Assembly (NCBI GenBank): GCA_028641055.1
Contig: CM054060.1
Coordinates: forward strand, 292,750,660-292,814,659
DNA from: Alopecurus myosuroides
Lineage: Eukaryota; Streptophyta; Magnoliopsida; Poales; Poaceae
Direction of reading: 5' to 3'
DNA length: 64,000 nt
Each line of letters opens with the position of its first letter. The first letter of the stretch is position 1. Position numbers and translations under genes: made by a program. The notes beneath the pieces were generated by a model. It was not told the DNA's origin and made no database searches. It was given only the letters and a program-made list of their open reading frames with translations. Below, in pieces: positions 11,052-23,029 of this stretch.

Positions 11052-12534
11052 GAGCACAACGTCTCCAGTCGCGCCCCCTAATAGACGTCCGGATCGGCGC
11101 CCGGGGCCACCCTTTGGAGACTCGTCCGGACGGCGCCGCGCCCACGGGGCTGCCCCCTCCCACTCGGTGCCCCAACCAAAACCCCTTCGGGCTGCAGACC
11201 TGCCATGTCAGCAAGTGATACGTTCGTCGCCTCGGGAGCCGCGCGCTTTGACGCCTCGACGAGACGGCACGCTGCGGCAGAGCGGTCCAATCGCCCAAGC
11301 GGCGAAGTAATGGCACTGTCGCCGCCTCGTCTTGCCCGCCCCGGCTACATAAACCCGGCCCCATCGCCATCCGCGTCACCATTCTCCCCGCCGTTCTCCC
11401 CCCTCACCCCGCCTTCTCCTCGTCCGACGCGGCCGCCAACGGGTTCGGCCGCCGAACCCTGCACCTCTAGGAGGCGCGGCTGCTCTACGAGGCCAACTTC
11501 CACTCGCCGTTGGGGATGAGCGTGCCTGTGCCTCCGCCACCCACCGGGCCCGAGCGCGTCGCCGAGATCAAGGAGATCCGGGCGCTGATGTCGCCGGTGA
11601 TGCGGCTCCAGCCTGAGTTGGAACCCGCCAACGAGGCCGGCTTGACGGCGTTCTTCGAGGACTGCTTCAAGGCAAAACTCGGCCACGTCCCCAACCACGG
11701 CCCCCTTTCGAGCCGCAACAACGCCGCCGGCCGCCGCATCTGGTGGAGCAAACCCGGGCGCACTCTCGCTCGGGTCCTCGACCACCTCGAGCGCCAGATG
11801 AGGCGGGGGAGGAATCACCGCACCACGGCTGCGCCTGCTCCCGCTCTCGTTCCTCTGGCCGTCGTGAAGGAGGAGCCCGAGGAAGCGCCGCGTCGCCGGC
11901 GGACTCGCAGCCAGACCCTCGTCATCAGGGAACGACAGGCTCCTCCACAGGCACCGGGCGACGTCATCCTCCTCTCGGACAGCGACGACGACGACAACGC
12001 CTGCACCCCACCGCCAATGTACCTAGGCAGCCTACGGCAGGGCAGCAGCAGCTCCGCACCGAAGGTGGGGTCGCCGAGCGACTCCGATGACGACGACAAC
12101 GGCGACTACACCATGATATACAAGGCATTAGGCATGTAGTAGCCTTTTTTATTTTAAATCCTATATAAAAATCGCCTATATTCAGCCATCTTCAATGAAA
12201 ATCTAGTTGTTTGACAAATTTTCGCACAATTTTTTGTCAAGTTTCGCCTACTTGGGCGGCGGCGCCGGTGGACGAGAGCGGCGGCGCTGTGAGGCAGAGA
12301 AAGCAGACGTGGCGGCGTGGGCCAGTTTTTGGCCGTTTTGGGTCGCTGGCAGGATGGGCCCGCGGCGCGAAACGACTCGTCCGACGCCCACGGGAGCCCC
12401 TGAAAGTCAGGGTTGGGCTGAGTTTGTCGGACGGGAACAATGGGACGTACGGACGGGAAGACCCATTGGAGGACGCGAGTGGACACGCTCGGGGACCGTC
12501 CAGACGGAAAGGCGGGGCGTGACTGAAGATGCTC
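11052..12534 (+). mobile_element. Probable non-autonomous TIR element (Harbinger/Tourist-like ends) carrying an ORF
   Basis: The left end reads GAGCACAACGTCTCCAGTCGCGCCCC and the right end, reversed, GAGCATCTTCAGTCACGCC; both match the GAGCATCTCCA terminus type if a 5-base insertion is allowed at the left. No clean 3-bp target duplication was found (GAA left, AGC right), so the boundaries are approximate. The inside is strongly GC-rich and carries one long ORF with a TATA-like TACATAAA near 11345. Confidence 0.4.
11510..12139 (+). CDS. Acidic-tailed hypothetical protein, 209 aa, probably transposon-borne
   Basis: Begins MGMSVPVPPPP and ends GDYTMIYKALGM. Visible parts are a proline-rich start; a middle segment with a basic RRGRNHR patch (about 97-103); EEPEEAPRRRRTRSQ (about 121-135); and two serine/aspartate runs, LSDSDDDD (about 155-162) and SDSDDDD (about 190-196). 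No catalytic domain is recognisable. I recall similar proteins ending in DYT-x-FYR-type tails occurring repeatedly in Triticeae genomes, which suggests a repeat-encoded family rather than a single-copy gene. The frame can be read upstream of the ATG as LLYEANFHSPL after a stop, so the true start may have been further upstream and the ORF decayed. The mixed basic and acidic-serine composition would fit a nuclear protein, but that is a guess. Confidence 0.4.
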   Translation: MGMSVPVPPPPTGPERVAEIKEIRALMSPVMRLQPELEPANEAGLTAFFEDCFKAKLGHVPNHGPLSSRNNAAGRRIWWSKPGRTLARVLDHLERQMRRGRNHRTTAAPAPALVPLAVVKEEPEEAPRRRRTRSQTLVIRERQAPPQAPGDVILLSDSDDDDNACTPPPMYLGSLRQGSSSSAPKVGSPSDSDDDDNGDYTMIYKALGM

Positions 12535-13293
12535 AGCAGGAATCAATCTCGTGGCAGCGAGGAACTAGGGAGGCACATGCGATCCACGAGAAAAGTGGAG
12601 GCCGGACGTCATGCCGGAGAAATAGAGAAAGCGCGACACGGTCAGCCGATCAGAACCGACAGGGAAGGCCGACTGTGGAGGTGGTGGCGGCTCCCGCGCA
12701 TGTTTTTTGGATAGTATTCACCCTCTGGGTACCCACATTTGAGTATTTGAGAGAGAAATCCATATGTGTGTTGTTGGCGTTTTGGATATGCAACTTGAGC
12801 TGTTTTCTTTGGCCCAAACACCATGATTTTCAGTTTTGAGTATCCAAGGAAGATATGTTTTCTTTGGCCCAAACACCATGATATGCTCTTATGATGTCTC
12901 TGAATGTGTTCATCTATTCAGTACGGCTCAGGTGTATTCTGAAAAAAAAAACCGAGCAAAAGCAGGAAGGTCTTTTCAATATACTTACTGTACTTCAGTT
13001 ACAACAATGTACTGACAAGTGGCATGAAACAAAGATGGAACAATTACAACATGAGTTTCCTATGATCAATTCTACTCCAACACAAGAATCAAACACTAGT
13101 TCAATTAGCATGCCGGCCGACGGATCGATGAGCGTACCCAATTCTGCGCTCTACTGGCTTGACTTAACCAATTGGCACTCGTGCTAGCTACCTCGACGGC
13201 CAAGCCAACGTGTGGGTACCCATCGATCGATCGCCAGCACCAGTCATCTGATCTGCCTATACCTCCATGGCTCCACGTACGGATACGGGTGGA
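12535..13293. other. Intergenic and 3' flank of the sugar transporter
   Basis: No gene recognised. It contains a short direct repeat (TGTTTTCTTTGGCCCAAACACCATGAT at 12801 and 12856, period 55 bp). The part next to 13293 must include the transporter 3' UTR; I see no clear AATAAA on the minus strand. Confidence 0.4.
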
Positions 13294-14983
13294 TCAGCTC
13301 ATCTCTAGCGCTATCCTCTTCCTCATCTCGGCCCCGCGCGCGTCGGCGCTGCTGTCGACGACGTACTTCCTCCAGAACCAGTGCTTCCTCCAGACGTGCG
13401 CCACCTCCTCGAGCGGCACGCTCTTGGTCTCCGGCAGCAGCACGGCGATGAAGAGCGTCATGAGCAGCAGCCAGGCGCCGAAGAAGTAGAAGAGGCCGAA
13501 CCTGAGGTGGCACAGCAGCGTGAGGAAGATCTGGCCGATGAAGGCGGTGAAGCACATGTTGACGGCCACCGTGATGCTCTGCGCCTGCGACCGCACCCCG
13601 AGCGGGTACACCTCGCTGGGGATCAGCCACCCCATGGGCCCCCACGACCAGGCGAAGCCGGCCACGTACACGCACACGAACAGCACGATGCACATGGCGT
13701 ACTGCTCCGAGATGGCCCCGGTGCCGCTGAGCCCGAACTGGAGCCCGATGAAGGTGCCCACCAGGATCTGGGAGATGATCATCTGCGTCCCGCCCTGCAG
13801 GAACAGCGCCCTGCGCCCCACCTTGTCGGCGGTGAGGAGCGCCACGAAGGTGGAGAACACGTTGACCAGCCCCGTGATGACGGAGGACACGATGGACGCG
13901 TCCTGCCGGAACCCCATCGTCTTGAACAGCACCGGCGCGTAGAACATGATGACGTTGATGCCCGTGAGCTGCTGGAAGAAGGGCAGGGTGAGCGCGAACA
14001 CCAGCTGCGGCTTGTACCGCCCGCCGAAGAAGAGCTCGCGCCACGGGTTCACCACGGCCTTGCTCTCCTCGCAGGCGGCCACGAGGTCGTCGAACTCCTG
14101 CCGCACGTCGTCGGGACCGATGCCCCTGATCTGGGACAGCACGGCGCGGGCAGTCTCGGTGTCTCCGCGTGTGAGGAGGGAGATGGGCGTGTCCGGGATG
14201 GCGAGGGAGCCCAGGGCGATGACGACGCCCGGGACGGCGCCGAGGGCGAGCCCCACGCGCCAGCCCCACCCGCCGATGAACTTGGCGGTCAGGTAGTTGG
14301 TCAGGCTCGCGGACAGGATCCCGATGGTGATCATGAACTGGAAGAGGATGTTGAGCATCCCGCGCTGCTGCGCGGGCGCCATCTCCGAGATGTACAGCGG
14401 CGAAGCGTGGATGCAGAGGCCGACGCCGACACCGAGGAGGACGCGGCCGGTGAGGAGGACCGGGAAGGTGGTTGCGATGCCGCCCATGCAGGCGCCGATG
14501 ACGTAGGCGGAGGCCGCGGTGAAGAGGGTCCACTTGCGGCCGAAGGCCCGGGCCATGACGCTGGCGAAGAGGGATGCCATGGCGGCGGAGAGGAAGAGGG
14601 AGGAGCCGAAGAGGGACAGCTCCTGGCTGTCGAACTTGCAGTACTGGTTCGTGATCACCTGCTCCTTCTGCTGACGGTAGATGTCCGGGAAGAACATGAT
14701 CAGGAACGACTCCGTCGACGTCAAACCGGCTGCATGCATTTTTGTTCATCCATTGGCCGACGCCCAGGGCGCCGCCATAGGAAAGCGAGTCAGATACATG
14801 CATGCGCTGCTACGGCGGCAATGGGTGAAGGCATGTTAATTACTGACCGGTGAGGCCAATGTCGTAGCCGAAGATGCAGCCGCCGACGGAGGCGACGAGA
14901 CAGGAGTAGAAGACGAAGCCGGTGACCTCGCCAGGGTACGTCTTGTGCCTGGCATGGTGGTGCACAATCACGGCTCCCGGCAT
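13294..14983 (-). CDS. Sugar transport protein, STP/MST family H+/monosaccharide symporter, two exons
   Basis: A 523-aa major facilitator protein of the plasma-membrane STP family, importing hexoses with protons. Exon 1 is 14848-14983 and exon 2 is 13294-14729. The 118-bp intron has GT/AG borders and splits a codon (G|CC, Ala46), which gives a continuous frame through the first helix. Residues known from the AtSTP10 structure are present with a constant offset: proton residues D41 and R141; sugar-contact Q298, Q299, N304, N335, W413, N436; and the lid disulfide pair C76 and C452. The MFS loop signatures GRK (109-111), DKVGRR (347-352) and PETK (478-481) are intact. The usual PESP after helix 6 reads PDTP (224-227), and the C-terminal signature reads PETKSVPLEE. 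The gene looks functional. The start was chosen at 14983 because the peptide MPGAVIV leads directly into the first helix. Confidence 0.93.
14730..14847 (-). other. Intron of the sugar transporter gene
   Basis: 118 bp. The donor reads ACCG|GTCAGTA and the acceptor ATGCAG|CC on the minus strand. Removing it joins YDIGLT to AGLTSTESF, the expected STP context just after the first helix. Confidence 0.9.
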
Positions 14984-15376
14984 CTTGCCAGGCCAGCCGG
15001 CGGCAGGAACAACAGCGACGACGTCGGCCTCGCTCAGCGGGAGCGCGCACGAGAGGGGATCGAGCGTGAGATGGTGCTGGGTGGCTAGCTAGCTAGACGG
15101 CCCCTCCTATCGGTGGTCTGCGCAGCGGAGGAGGGGGAATGCGTCAAAGGGGGAGTGACGAGTTTACTTAAACGGGAAGAGCCCCCGGCGAGCGGTGCGA
15201 CGGCAATGTAGGTGCATGTTCGGGCGAGATGGCACGTCGTCCTAAATCGTAGGGAGGCGTGGTGTGTCTGTGCACGGTGCGTGTGAACCGGAAAGGAAAT
15301 TCTTGTCTCCTCCATTTCAAGGTCAATCACTCACGACTTCATGCTGTTTTTTTTTTTTTTTTCTTTTTAGCTTGTA
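14984..15376 (-). promoter_or_regulatory. Upstream region of the sugar transporter
   Basis: Minus-strand upstream DNA. The only TATA-like element I see is TTTAAGTAAA at about 15164-15173, some 180 bp before the ATG, which would give a 5' leader of about 150 bases. A long T-run at about 15345-15362 lies further upstream. Promoter assignment is by position only. Confidence 0.3.
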
Positions 15377-15505
15377 CTCCTTTCCGTTAAAAAAATACAT
15401 GAATTTTATTTGTCTAAATAGGATATATGTAGACGTGTTTATATACATACATACATACATATATATTTAGACAAATGAAAGTCAAATATTTTTAAACGGA
15501 TGAAG
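15377..15505. mobile_element. Stowaway-type MITE
   Basis: TA-flanked (15375-15376, 15506-15507). Termini CTCCTTTCCGTT and AACGGATGAAG are inverted, and the inner arms TTTGTCTAAATA and TATTTAGACAAA pair perfectly. A CATA microsatellite sits in the middle (about 15440-15463). It lies about 400 bp upstream of the transporter ATG. Confidence 0.85.
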
Positions 15506-15667
15506 TAAAGTATCTAAATAGATGCTTTTGATTTGGCTTTTGCCTTATACCATCACACAACATTTAGGTGCTTTTTAGACTTTTAAGGGAAAATCCAAAA
15601 AGTTACAAATAAGCCTAGCCAATCAGCCAAGGTTGGCTTTTAGTGTTTCCCATACCTTCTTTGTATA

Positions 15668-15829
15668 CTTGCTCTGTCCATTTTTATAAGGCACACTGCA
15701 TACAATTTCAATTTTGACCACATACATAGTAAAATAAGTGAATCTATATGCAAAAATGAGTCTAGATTCACTAATTTTAGAATGTATATGGCCAAAATTG
15801 GAATGCCTTATAAAAGTGGACGGAGGGAG
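15668..15829. mobile_element. Stowaway-type MITE
   Basis: TA-flanked (15666-15667, 15830-15831). It starts CTTGCTCTGTCCATTTTTATAAGGC and ends GCCTTATAAAAGTGGACGGAGGGAG, a long inverted terminal repeat. Inner arms TGAATCTA and TAGATTCA also pair. 162 bp. Confidence 0.88.
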
Positions 15830-17750
15830 TACAAGATTTTACGGGATTCCATAGAAGAACTTTACGGTATTGCCAATTCTTATTCGATGGAGAAAGGGGT
15901 TTCTGTTGGTCACTTGCACAATGGTCGCAATTGTTTTTTTTTTACTTGCAAGATAGTTGTAACTGAGTTTTTTCCGTTATACCATGGTTTTAACTTGGTA
16001 TTTTTCGTATGTCACTAGAACTTTAAAAGTTGCACCCTGGTTACAATTGAATAATTTTTAGTTGCACTATGATTGCAATTAAAATTTTCTTTTCAATTGT
16101 GATAGCGTCGTTTGAATGAGTAGTCATTCGAATGAGCACTTGGTAGACCCTGCCAAAACTTTACCAATAAGAGCTACTGATAATAAATGAAATGGCTGAG
16201 ATTAGAGGGGGGAAAGGGTGAAATATATCGACAAGAACCCTCATCAATGCAGGCGGAGAAGAAACGCCTATATTGTTCTCGTTTCCACGATAGTCCCTTC
16301 TCACACGCACACTCCCCTGCAGCTCGATCTTTTGCCTTATTAAGCCATTTTTAAGCAGTTATGTTTTCATTGCTTGCTCGAAACCACCGTTGTTGATTGT
16401 CATGATCCTAAATAATGCATCCATTGCTATGTATCCATTGTTGGCGTAGTGTGCTGCCTAGGGCTGCGCCGTCCATTCAGGATATTGAGCGTTAGATCTT
16501 CCAGATCTGTAAGCATGACGTCTTACTGAAATTGGCAACCACGACCATGTTGCCAACCTGGTGAAGGTGGATATGGTGCTTGAGCTGCAACTTCACATCA
16601 TCTCGTACAACCTCTAGGTGACACCTTACTAGGGGCGGCACTACCGGTGTGTCCCCATTGGAGCATAATACCCCACCTCAGTTTCTATCTTCATGAAGGC
16701 ACCAGTGGATGTTCACTCAACTTTTCTATCTCAGAATAAAGGGGTATGAGATGAAGATAAAGGCCTCATACATGGACCTGGCTTAGGACAAGATACAAGT
16801 GTAAAGCTCACTACAACCCCCCTCCCCCCGGCATGGAACACTATGCAAACCTACCAACAAATCTCCATTATCTCAATCCCTAGTTTTGTTCTGCTCGTCG
16901 CATATTCAGAAGATCCTCCACCGCGCCTTAAGAAGCTCCTCCACCGCATTGCGCCTTGAGAATTCTAGGGCAGATCCAGGAGAATAGTTTGTGTGGGGAG
17001 GGGGTAATGGTATAGAGCAAGGATAGTAAAATTGTTAGGGAGGCCAGAACACTAAACTACCTAGTTTTGAGGAGGGGGAGTTCCACAAAAATTCAGAGCA
17101 ACTGAAATTTGATGTAGTTGGGCCTGGGCCCCTGCTAGTCCCATGTATCTTCCCCTGTTGGTCTCCTATATCTTTCACACACGATTGGGCACTACACCGC
17201 AAGCCCGCGACTTACACACTCAGATGGGTGACCCCGAGTGAAGAAGATACGCCAGAGAGGAGGTCGGGAGGACATCAGAGGCGGAGTAAGAAGCCATCAA
17301 GATGAAATGGCGCATCAAGGAAATGCAAGCAGGCGTGAGATGGTGACAACAACCAGAAGCTATACCATTAGATTAATTTTCACTTTTGGTGATTTATATC
17401 ATGAATAGTGCTCCTACTTCTTATTCCATGTTTAATAAAAATGTAGAATTAGAACCATATAGAACCAAATTTCAATTTTATTGTTGTAGGATAATCCACA
17501 ATTTTATTCAAGATACTGATGAGCAACCCAGTTGCCAAGAGTCTATATTAGTTGTTAATAACTCATCATTGGGTATTTTTCAAGAAAAAATGGTAGTTGT
17601 ACTTAATGAATCCAAAAAAATGAATCTCCCTCTGCCATTATTATTTTTTATTCTACATTCTTTTGTGTCTTAAATAAAGACTTTGAATGTTCAGCTCGGC
17701 TAACCTCAAAACTTGTCTCCACGACTGTACATCACCACCCATAGGATTTT
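15830..17750. other. Intergenic region without recognised genes
   Basis: Only short frames. The longest, 17386-17673 on the plus strand (95 codons), has no recognisable domain and low-complexity AT-rich codons. I see no tRNA, clear transposon termini or splice-supported coding. Confidence 0.4.
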
Positions 17751-20700
17751 TGTTGGATGTATGCCCAAGAGATAATAAAATGCATCAGTTTCATGATTAA
17801 TGTATTAAGTTTTTATGTTATAACTGCTATGTTCATTGAATATGAGATTGAGAGGAAAACCCACACACACATGTAGAAACATAAACTCACCGTTATGACC
17901 CTTTGTCATGTCAAACAGACAAACTCGTTAATATTAGATGACCACGTTTTGCTGGTTATGGACATTTGTTATGTCAATACTAATGGAGCGCAATGTTCTT
18001 TTAACATTGTGGATGGATAGTCCCAAGTAGTTGAGATACTACGAGATTAGTATTGCTAAATACTATCATCATAGATTGGTCGTTTTGTTTACTTCCTTAG
18101 ACCATGAGAATATTCAATGATGTTTACCGTAAGGATCATTTTGGTATAGTCAAGTATCACACCATAAACTGGGTGATAAAAAAGGCTAACAATGGATGGT
18201 CAAGAAAGTATTTATTCATTGTGATAGTTCAATATTGAGAATTACTTCTCTAGTTAATAGAGAGATACATTCAGGATCCACTATGTGAAATAGTATAGGT
18301 AAATAAGTCTGTGCAGACAAGGACATGACACTAGTCATGGGGATACTATGCCAGGTAACGAGTAAAAGGAATCATACAAAAAATCAAGAATGATGTGATA
18401 AGGTGATTAAAGAGTTTAATCACAGTCTTATCATTTATTTCATCCCGAGGTATTAATTGGTATCGCGAAGTAATAGGAACTTACTTAACAACCAACTTGT
18501 CCAGCAGTTTCCTTTCATATAACTTGTAAGAATCAATATGGACGTCCACGGTCACGATGTTGATCATTTATTGGGAAATATGTTGTTCATTCATGTCTAC
18601 TAGTTATCAAACCTGTAGGGGTCACACACTTAAGGCGTCAAAGTCTATTGTTTGCATTGGTTGGTCCAGAGGAGAGTAGGGTATCATTCAGGTAATTCCG
18701 ACGTGATAGAATAAATATTCAAGAGATTTTGTGGAGGACATGAGATGTCCCATGATGTTGTAAATATGTTTCTAAAATCAATAGGTAATAGTATATGTCA
18801 TTATGATATCACAGAAACAAGTCCGGTGTCAATCGGAGTTGTTTCGGGAAAGTTACCATAAAGAGAGAAATAATGTCGGTATAGGCAGAATGTTATATAA
18901 GATATAACGGAGGATATGGGATGTCCCGGTATGTTGGGAATATGTTTCTGACATCATTAGATAAGATCGATGATTTTATCTATAGGGGTCATGGGGTTCC
19001 GGAATAGTTCCGGAGGACTTTCTGTGACGCCCCGAGATCGGGCACTATGCAGATTTCAGCATTTCCGCCAAATCCACATAATAACCGATTTCAGGTTGCC
19101 ACTTGTGATAACATTACAACAGTTCACGAATAATCCACAACAACAACAGAAAAGATATATACAAGATGACTCAAACGAGTCAGGGATACAACTGATACAA
19201 TACAAAGATCCAAATAACAGCGGAAGAACAACATAGCGTCCGACTACGGACAAGATACAAATTGGACTAAGAGTCCTGAAGATAACCGAGAGCATCCAAT
19301 CCCTGCCCAGGCCAAGTCGGAGGGATTCCCAAGCTAACGTCGTCAGACTTCAAACCTGTTGACTGCAATGTGGAATATGCAGCCACGAAAGGGATTCGTG
19401 GGTCAGTACGGTTAAGTACTGGCAAGTGGATAAACCATACTCACAAGGTACCAGCGTAACCAATCATCACAAGATACAAATACTTTGGGTACAACGGAAA
19501 GGAAGGGATGATTGCAAAGAAGCGTCAGCGGGCTGCACTAACTAACTACAGAGACGCGCTACAACATCCGGCTAAAAGAAAGGGATAAGATAGCGCGACA
19601 CAACCAACTATAACTACTCTCCAAACAATACCCATCCAGTGTTACCCCCTACTAAGGAAGCAACCCAAGGAAACTCACACTGTTGATTAAGGTGATATTC
19701 ATTTTTATGGTGGAGGTAATCTATATTACTAGTCAAGTTATCATCGTTAAGTGTAAGTTGTCTGAGTACTTGTTAGCCAGCACTTTCACCAAGTCATCCA
19801 TAACCGCGGAAAACACGGCTTCTCGAGAAGATTTAACCCTACAGGGATGCACCAATTTGGCCGTACACGTAAGAATAACCCGCCAGACGGGGATCAAACC
19901 CACCAAGCGAGGTACTCAACACAACCCAACTCTTCTTCGCATCAAGCCCAAAGACCCCCGTGCAATTGAGCGCACGGCTAATCAAGCCCCACGAAGAAAA
20001 GGGGACCCTCATAGCACTCTAAGAACGTGTCTCCCTAAATGCCGACTACAAAAGTTCCACCCAGGCGCCAAGGGTTCGCACCTGCATATGCATGCGGCAA
20101 ATGGAAAACCCGAACTAAATGAGGCGATTTGGATGAGATGCGAATCAAATCAAATTGAGGGGGACGCCCATACTCGCTTCCCGCATGCGGTTAGTGCGCT
20201 CATCATGGATCAGTAGACAAGACCCTTTTCCTAATTAGGGTCGACACTAGCAGGCTTCAAAACCACGCCGGGCCTCCTGCCGGTGCCTTATCATCAAATT
20301 ATTATTACCCAAAACATTAACATGTTGTTGATTAAGTTGAAACCCAACTATCAAACTAAACAGGTGATAAGACGGACAACAAGACTTGAGCGCAAACAAC
20401 ACTAAGCAAGCAACTACGACACGAGGGCCAACAAGGTAAACAAACAACAGTTAATAGGAAGTGGAAGGAAGGCTATATCATGGTTGCAAGGTAAACATAT
20501 AATAGGATCGAGACACAAGCATCGAATCATAAGGCTAGCATAAGGATAACGGAAAGAATCGGTAACAAGTGATGAAAGGCAGCCATTTGGCAGCAAGTGA
20601 GTATACTTGCCTGGGATCCAGCAAGTAGAGGTACCTCCGAAGAACTTGTCGTTGCTCACATCATCTCAACGTCCTATCCGCGAATAAGCAACAAACTAGA

Positions 20701-20799
20701 ACAAACACCGGATGCAACAATTACTTCTACGGCAAAAGATCCAGCATGATCAAGATAGGGATGCATGACAAGTTTAAGGATGCATCAAAGATAAACTAG

Positions 20800-21790
20800 T
20801 TGACATGGTAAACATATTTAAATGGGACCATATGCAATTTGGGTTGCATATAGAAAAGCCCATGAATTAATGTTGAATTAAATGATCTACAAATAATCAT
20901 CATATGAAAGTTGATTAGAATGATGCATGGATGATGAAAACAATGAGAAAACAACAATAGTTTCAATTTGAAATGAAGTTTACCAAGTTTGGAAAATTAT
21001 TTATTAAGTTAGGAAATTTTGGTTTCTTAAAGATGTTACACAAGCATTTGTCGTTTTCACCAATTTTAATTTTTCAAAATAGATAACAAAGTTCATATTT
21101 GGAAAGTACACAAAATTTTAGGTGGAAGACATATTTCATTTGTTGAATAAGGAATTAGAATGAATTAATTATGAATTAAACAAGTTTAAACAAGATTTAA
21201 ATGAATTTTATTTGTTCAAAACATTAAACCAAGTTCATATTTGAAAATTTTATACTTTTCTGGTTTGAAAACATATTTTATAAGTTCAAAGATAATTTAA
21301 TTTGACCAAGTTATGAATTTAGCAAATTTAAATGATTTAAACAAGGTTTAAATTATTTAACCAATTTTAATTATTCAAAACATGAAACAAAGTTTATATT
21401 TGAAAATGTGGTTCAATTTAGCATGGAAAACATATTTCATATGTGACATTTGAATTAATATTGAATTAGTTATGAATTTCACCATTTAAATGATTTAATT
21501 AAAGCATTAAGTAATTGCATTAATTTTATTTATCCAAAACAGAAAACAAATGTTATATTTGGAAATAGCATGAAATTTTGGATGGAAAACATATTTTATT
21601 TGTTCCATTTGGAATAAAATTGAAATAGTTATAAATTTAATCAAATTCAAAAGAGGTGTTTGAATTTGAATTTTGAAACCATTTGGAAGGTTCAAAACAG
21701 AAAACAAATTTTATATTTGGGTAGAGCATTTAATTTTGATTGGTGTACATATTTTATTTTTTGAATTTGGAGTTTTTTTGTAATTTTTAT
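20800..21790. repeat. AT-rich degenerate internal repeats of the nested element
   Basis: Successive imperfect units of roughly 170-200 bp, each with a phrase like AACAAA-GTTCATATTTGGAAA followed by GAAAACATATTTTAT. No coding. Probably amplified inside the LTR. Confidence 0.55.
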
Positions 21791-22021
21791 GTGTGTTTGA
21801 AGTTCAGGGAGTAATCTGTGATTTTGCAGGGACTTATAGTGAAAAAGAAACCACAGGGAGGCCCCTAGGAGGTTTCCCACACAGCGCCTCTGGCCCTGTG
21901 TCGCTACCGTGCGGGCCAGCTCCACAGTGGCGGGTGTGTGCGATGATGTGGATTGACGGTGTGTGACAGGTGGGACCGAGGTGCTGCTGTGGAAAAAATC
22001 AGAGAAAAAGGGGGCCTTTGC

Positions 22022-22093
22022 GGCCGAGGGGGATCGAACCCTCGCTGCGGTGCTTGCGCGCACGGCCTGTGGCCACTGGGGTGAGCTGGTTGT
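22022..22093 (-). other. tRNA-like segment, second copy
   Basis: The minus strand contains GGTTCGATCCCCC (B-box-like, complement of 22028-22040) with CCAGTGG about 40 bases upstream. Its position relative to the LTR end resembles that of 23920-23991 in the other LTR copy, so it is likely an LTR feature and not an independent tRNA gene. Confidence 0.3.
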
Positions 22094-23029
22094 TGTGATA
22101 CGCTACGGGGCTGACTAAATAAGAGGGGATACATCGAGTTAACTGAAATTTAGACAGAAACAAAGGTGCAGGCTTTCATCTTCAGTAATGAGCAGAAACA
22201 AAAAAAAAGGACTCCGCGTCGGAGGGGACTTGAGCCATGGATCTTCCAGGGTACAGATCGGATGTAGAACCACCGTACTAGCTAGCTGTTCTTGGTATAA
22301 GCCCGATCTGAAACCATAACAAGCATGGCATCGATAACTGACTTTGCGCAACCAGCAGATGCAGTCTTTCTCCGTTCAGAAACAGTGCATCGACGAGGAA
22401 CCTGTCGCAGCGCTGGGGATTTCTCGTGAGCGACCTCGAGACTAACGGTGCAGGTGGGCATCGTAGGTTGCCGCGTGCGTGCGTGTGGAATTCGGTACAG
22501 TGCGGGCTGGGCGTGTGCACAAGGCACCGAAGAAAACTTATGCACAGGCCCGTACTGCCCAACCATGGTGACACGGCCATGGCTAGCGAGCGGGACGGTG
22601 AGGGGAAACGAGCGTAGGAAGGGGGAAACGGAACCGGAAACTCACCATGGTGGTGCTGGAGCAGACGATCATGTTCGAGGAGGACCGACGGCCGCGAATT
22701 TCACCGGAAACGGTGGCTGCTTCTGCCACTCCCTCTCGGTACAGTACAGAGGAAAAGAATCAGAGAGGTGGGAGGAAGAGAGGAGAATTGGCGGCGCCGT
22801 GGAGGGGAGGGGAGAGAGGGGAAACTAGGGCACGGAGGAGAGGGGGAGGGTGGTGCTTTATGGAGGTGGAGGATGGAGCAGTGGCCGTTTATCATCTGCA
22901 GCTGTCGACGTGTACCCCTTCGATGATGTGCCGTACGAGGAAGAAGGAGTAGTTGGGCCTAGGTGGTGTGGTGGGCTGGGAGAAGAGGGGAAAGGGCTGT
23001 GGGTGGTAGGTGGGCCACTTGGCCTGCCT

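Noticed and set aside
11345..11818. Minus-strand frame of 157 codons
   Set aside because: Overlaps the 209-aa ORF in antisense and its GC-rich leader; no domain.
13244..14803. Minus-strand frame of 519 codons overlapping the transporter
   Set aside because: A frame-shifted reading of the transporter exon, His/Arg/Pro-rich. The in-frame product with MFS motifs is the 13294-14983 gene.
13381..14853. Open plus-strand frame of 490 codons
   Set aside because: It is exactly antisense to the sugar transporter. Third-position GC bias of the real gene keeps this frame open, and its peptide is low-complexity R/E/H/P-rich with no domain.
17386..17673. Small host gene of 95 codons
   Set aside because: No domain, AT-rich codons, no splice or promoter support.
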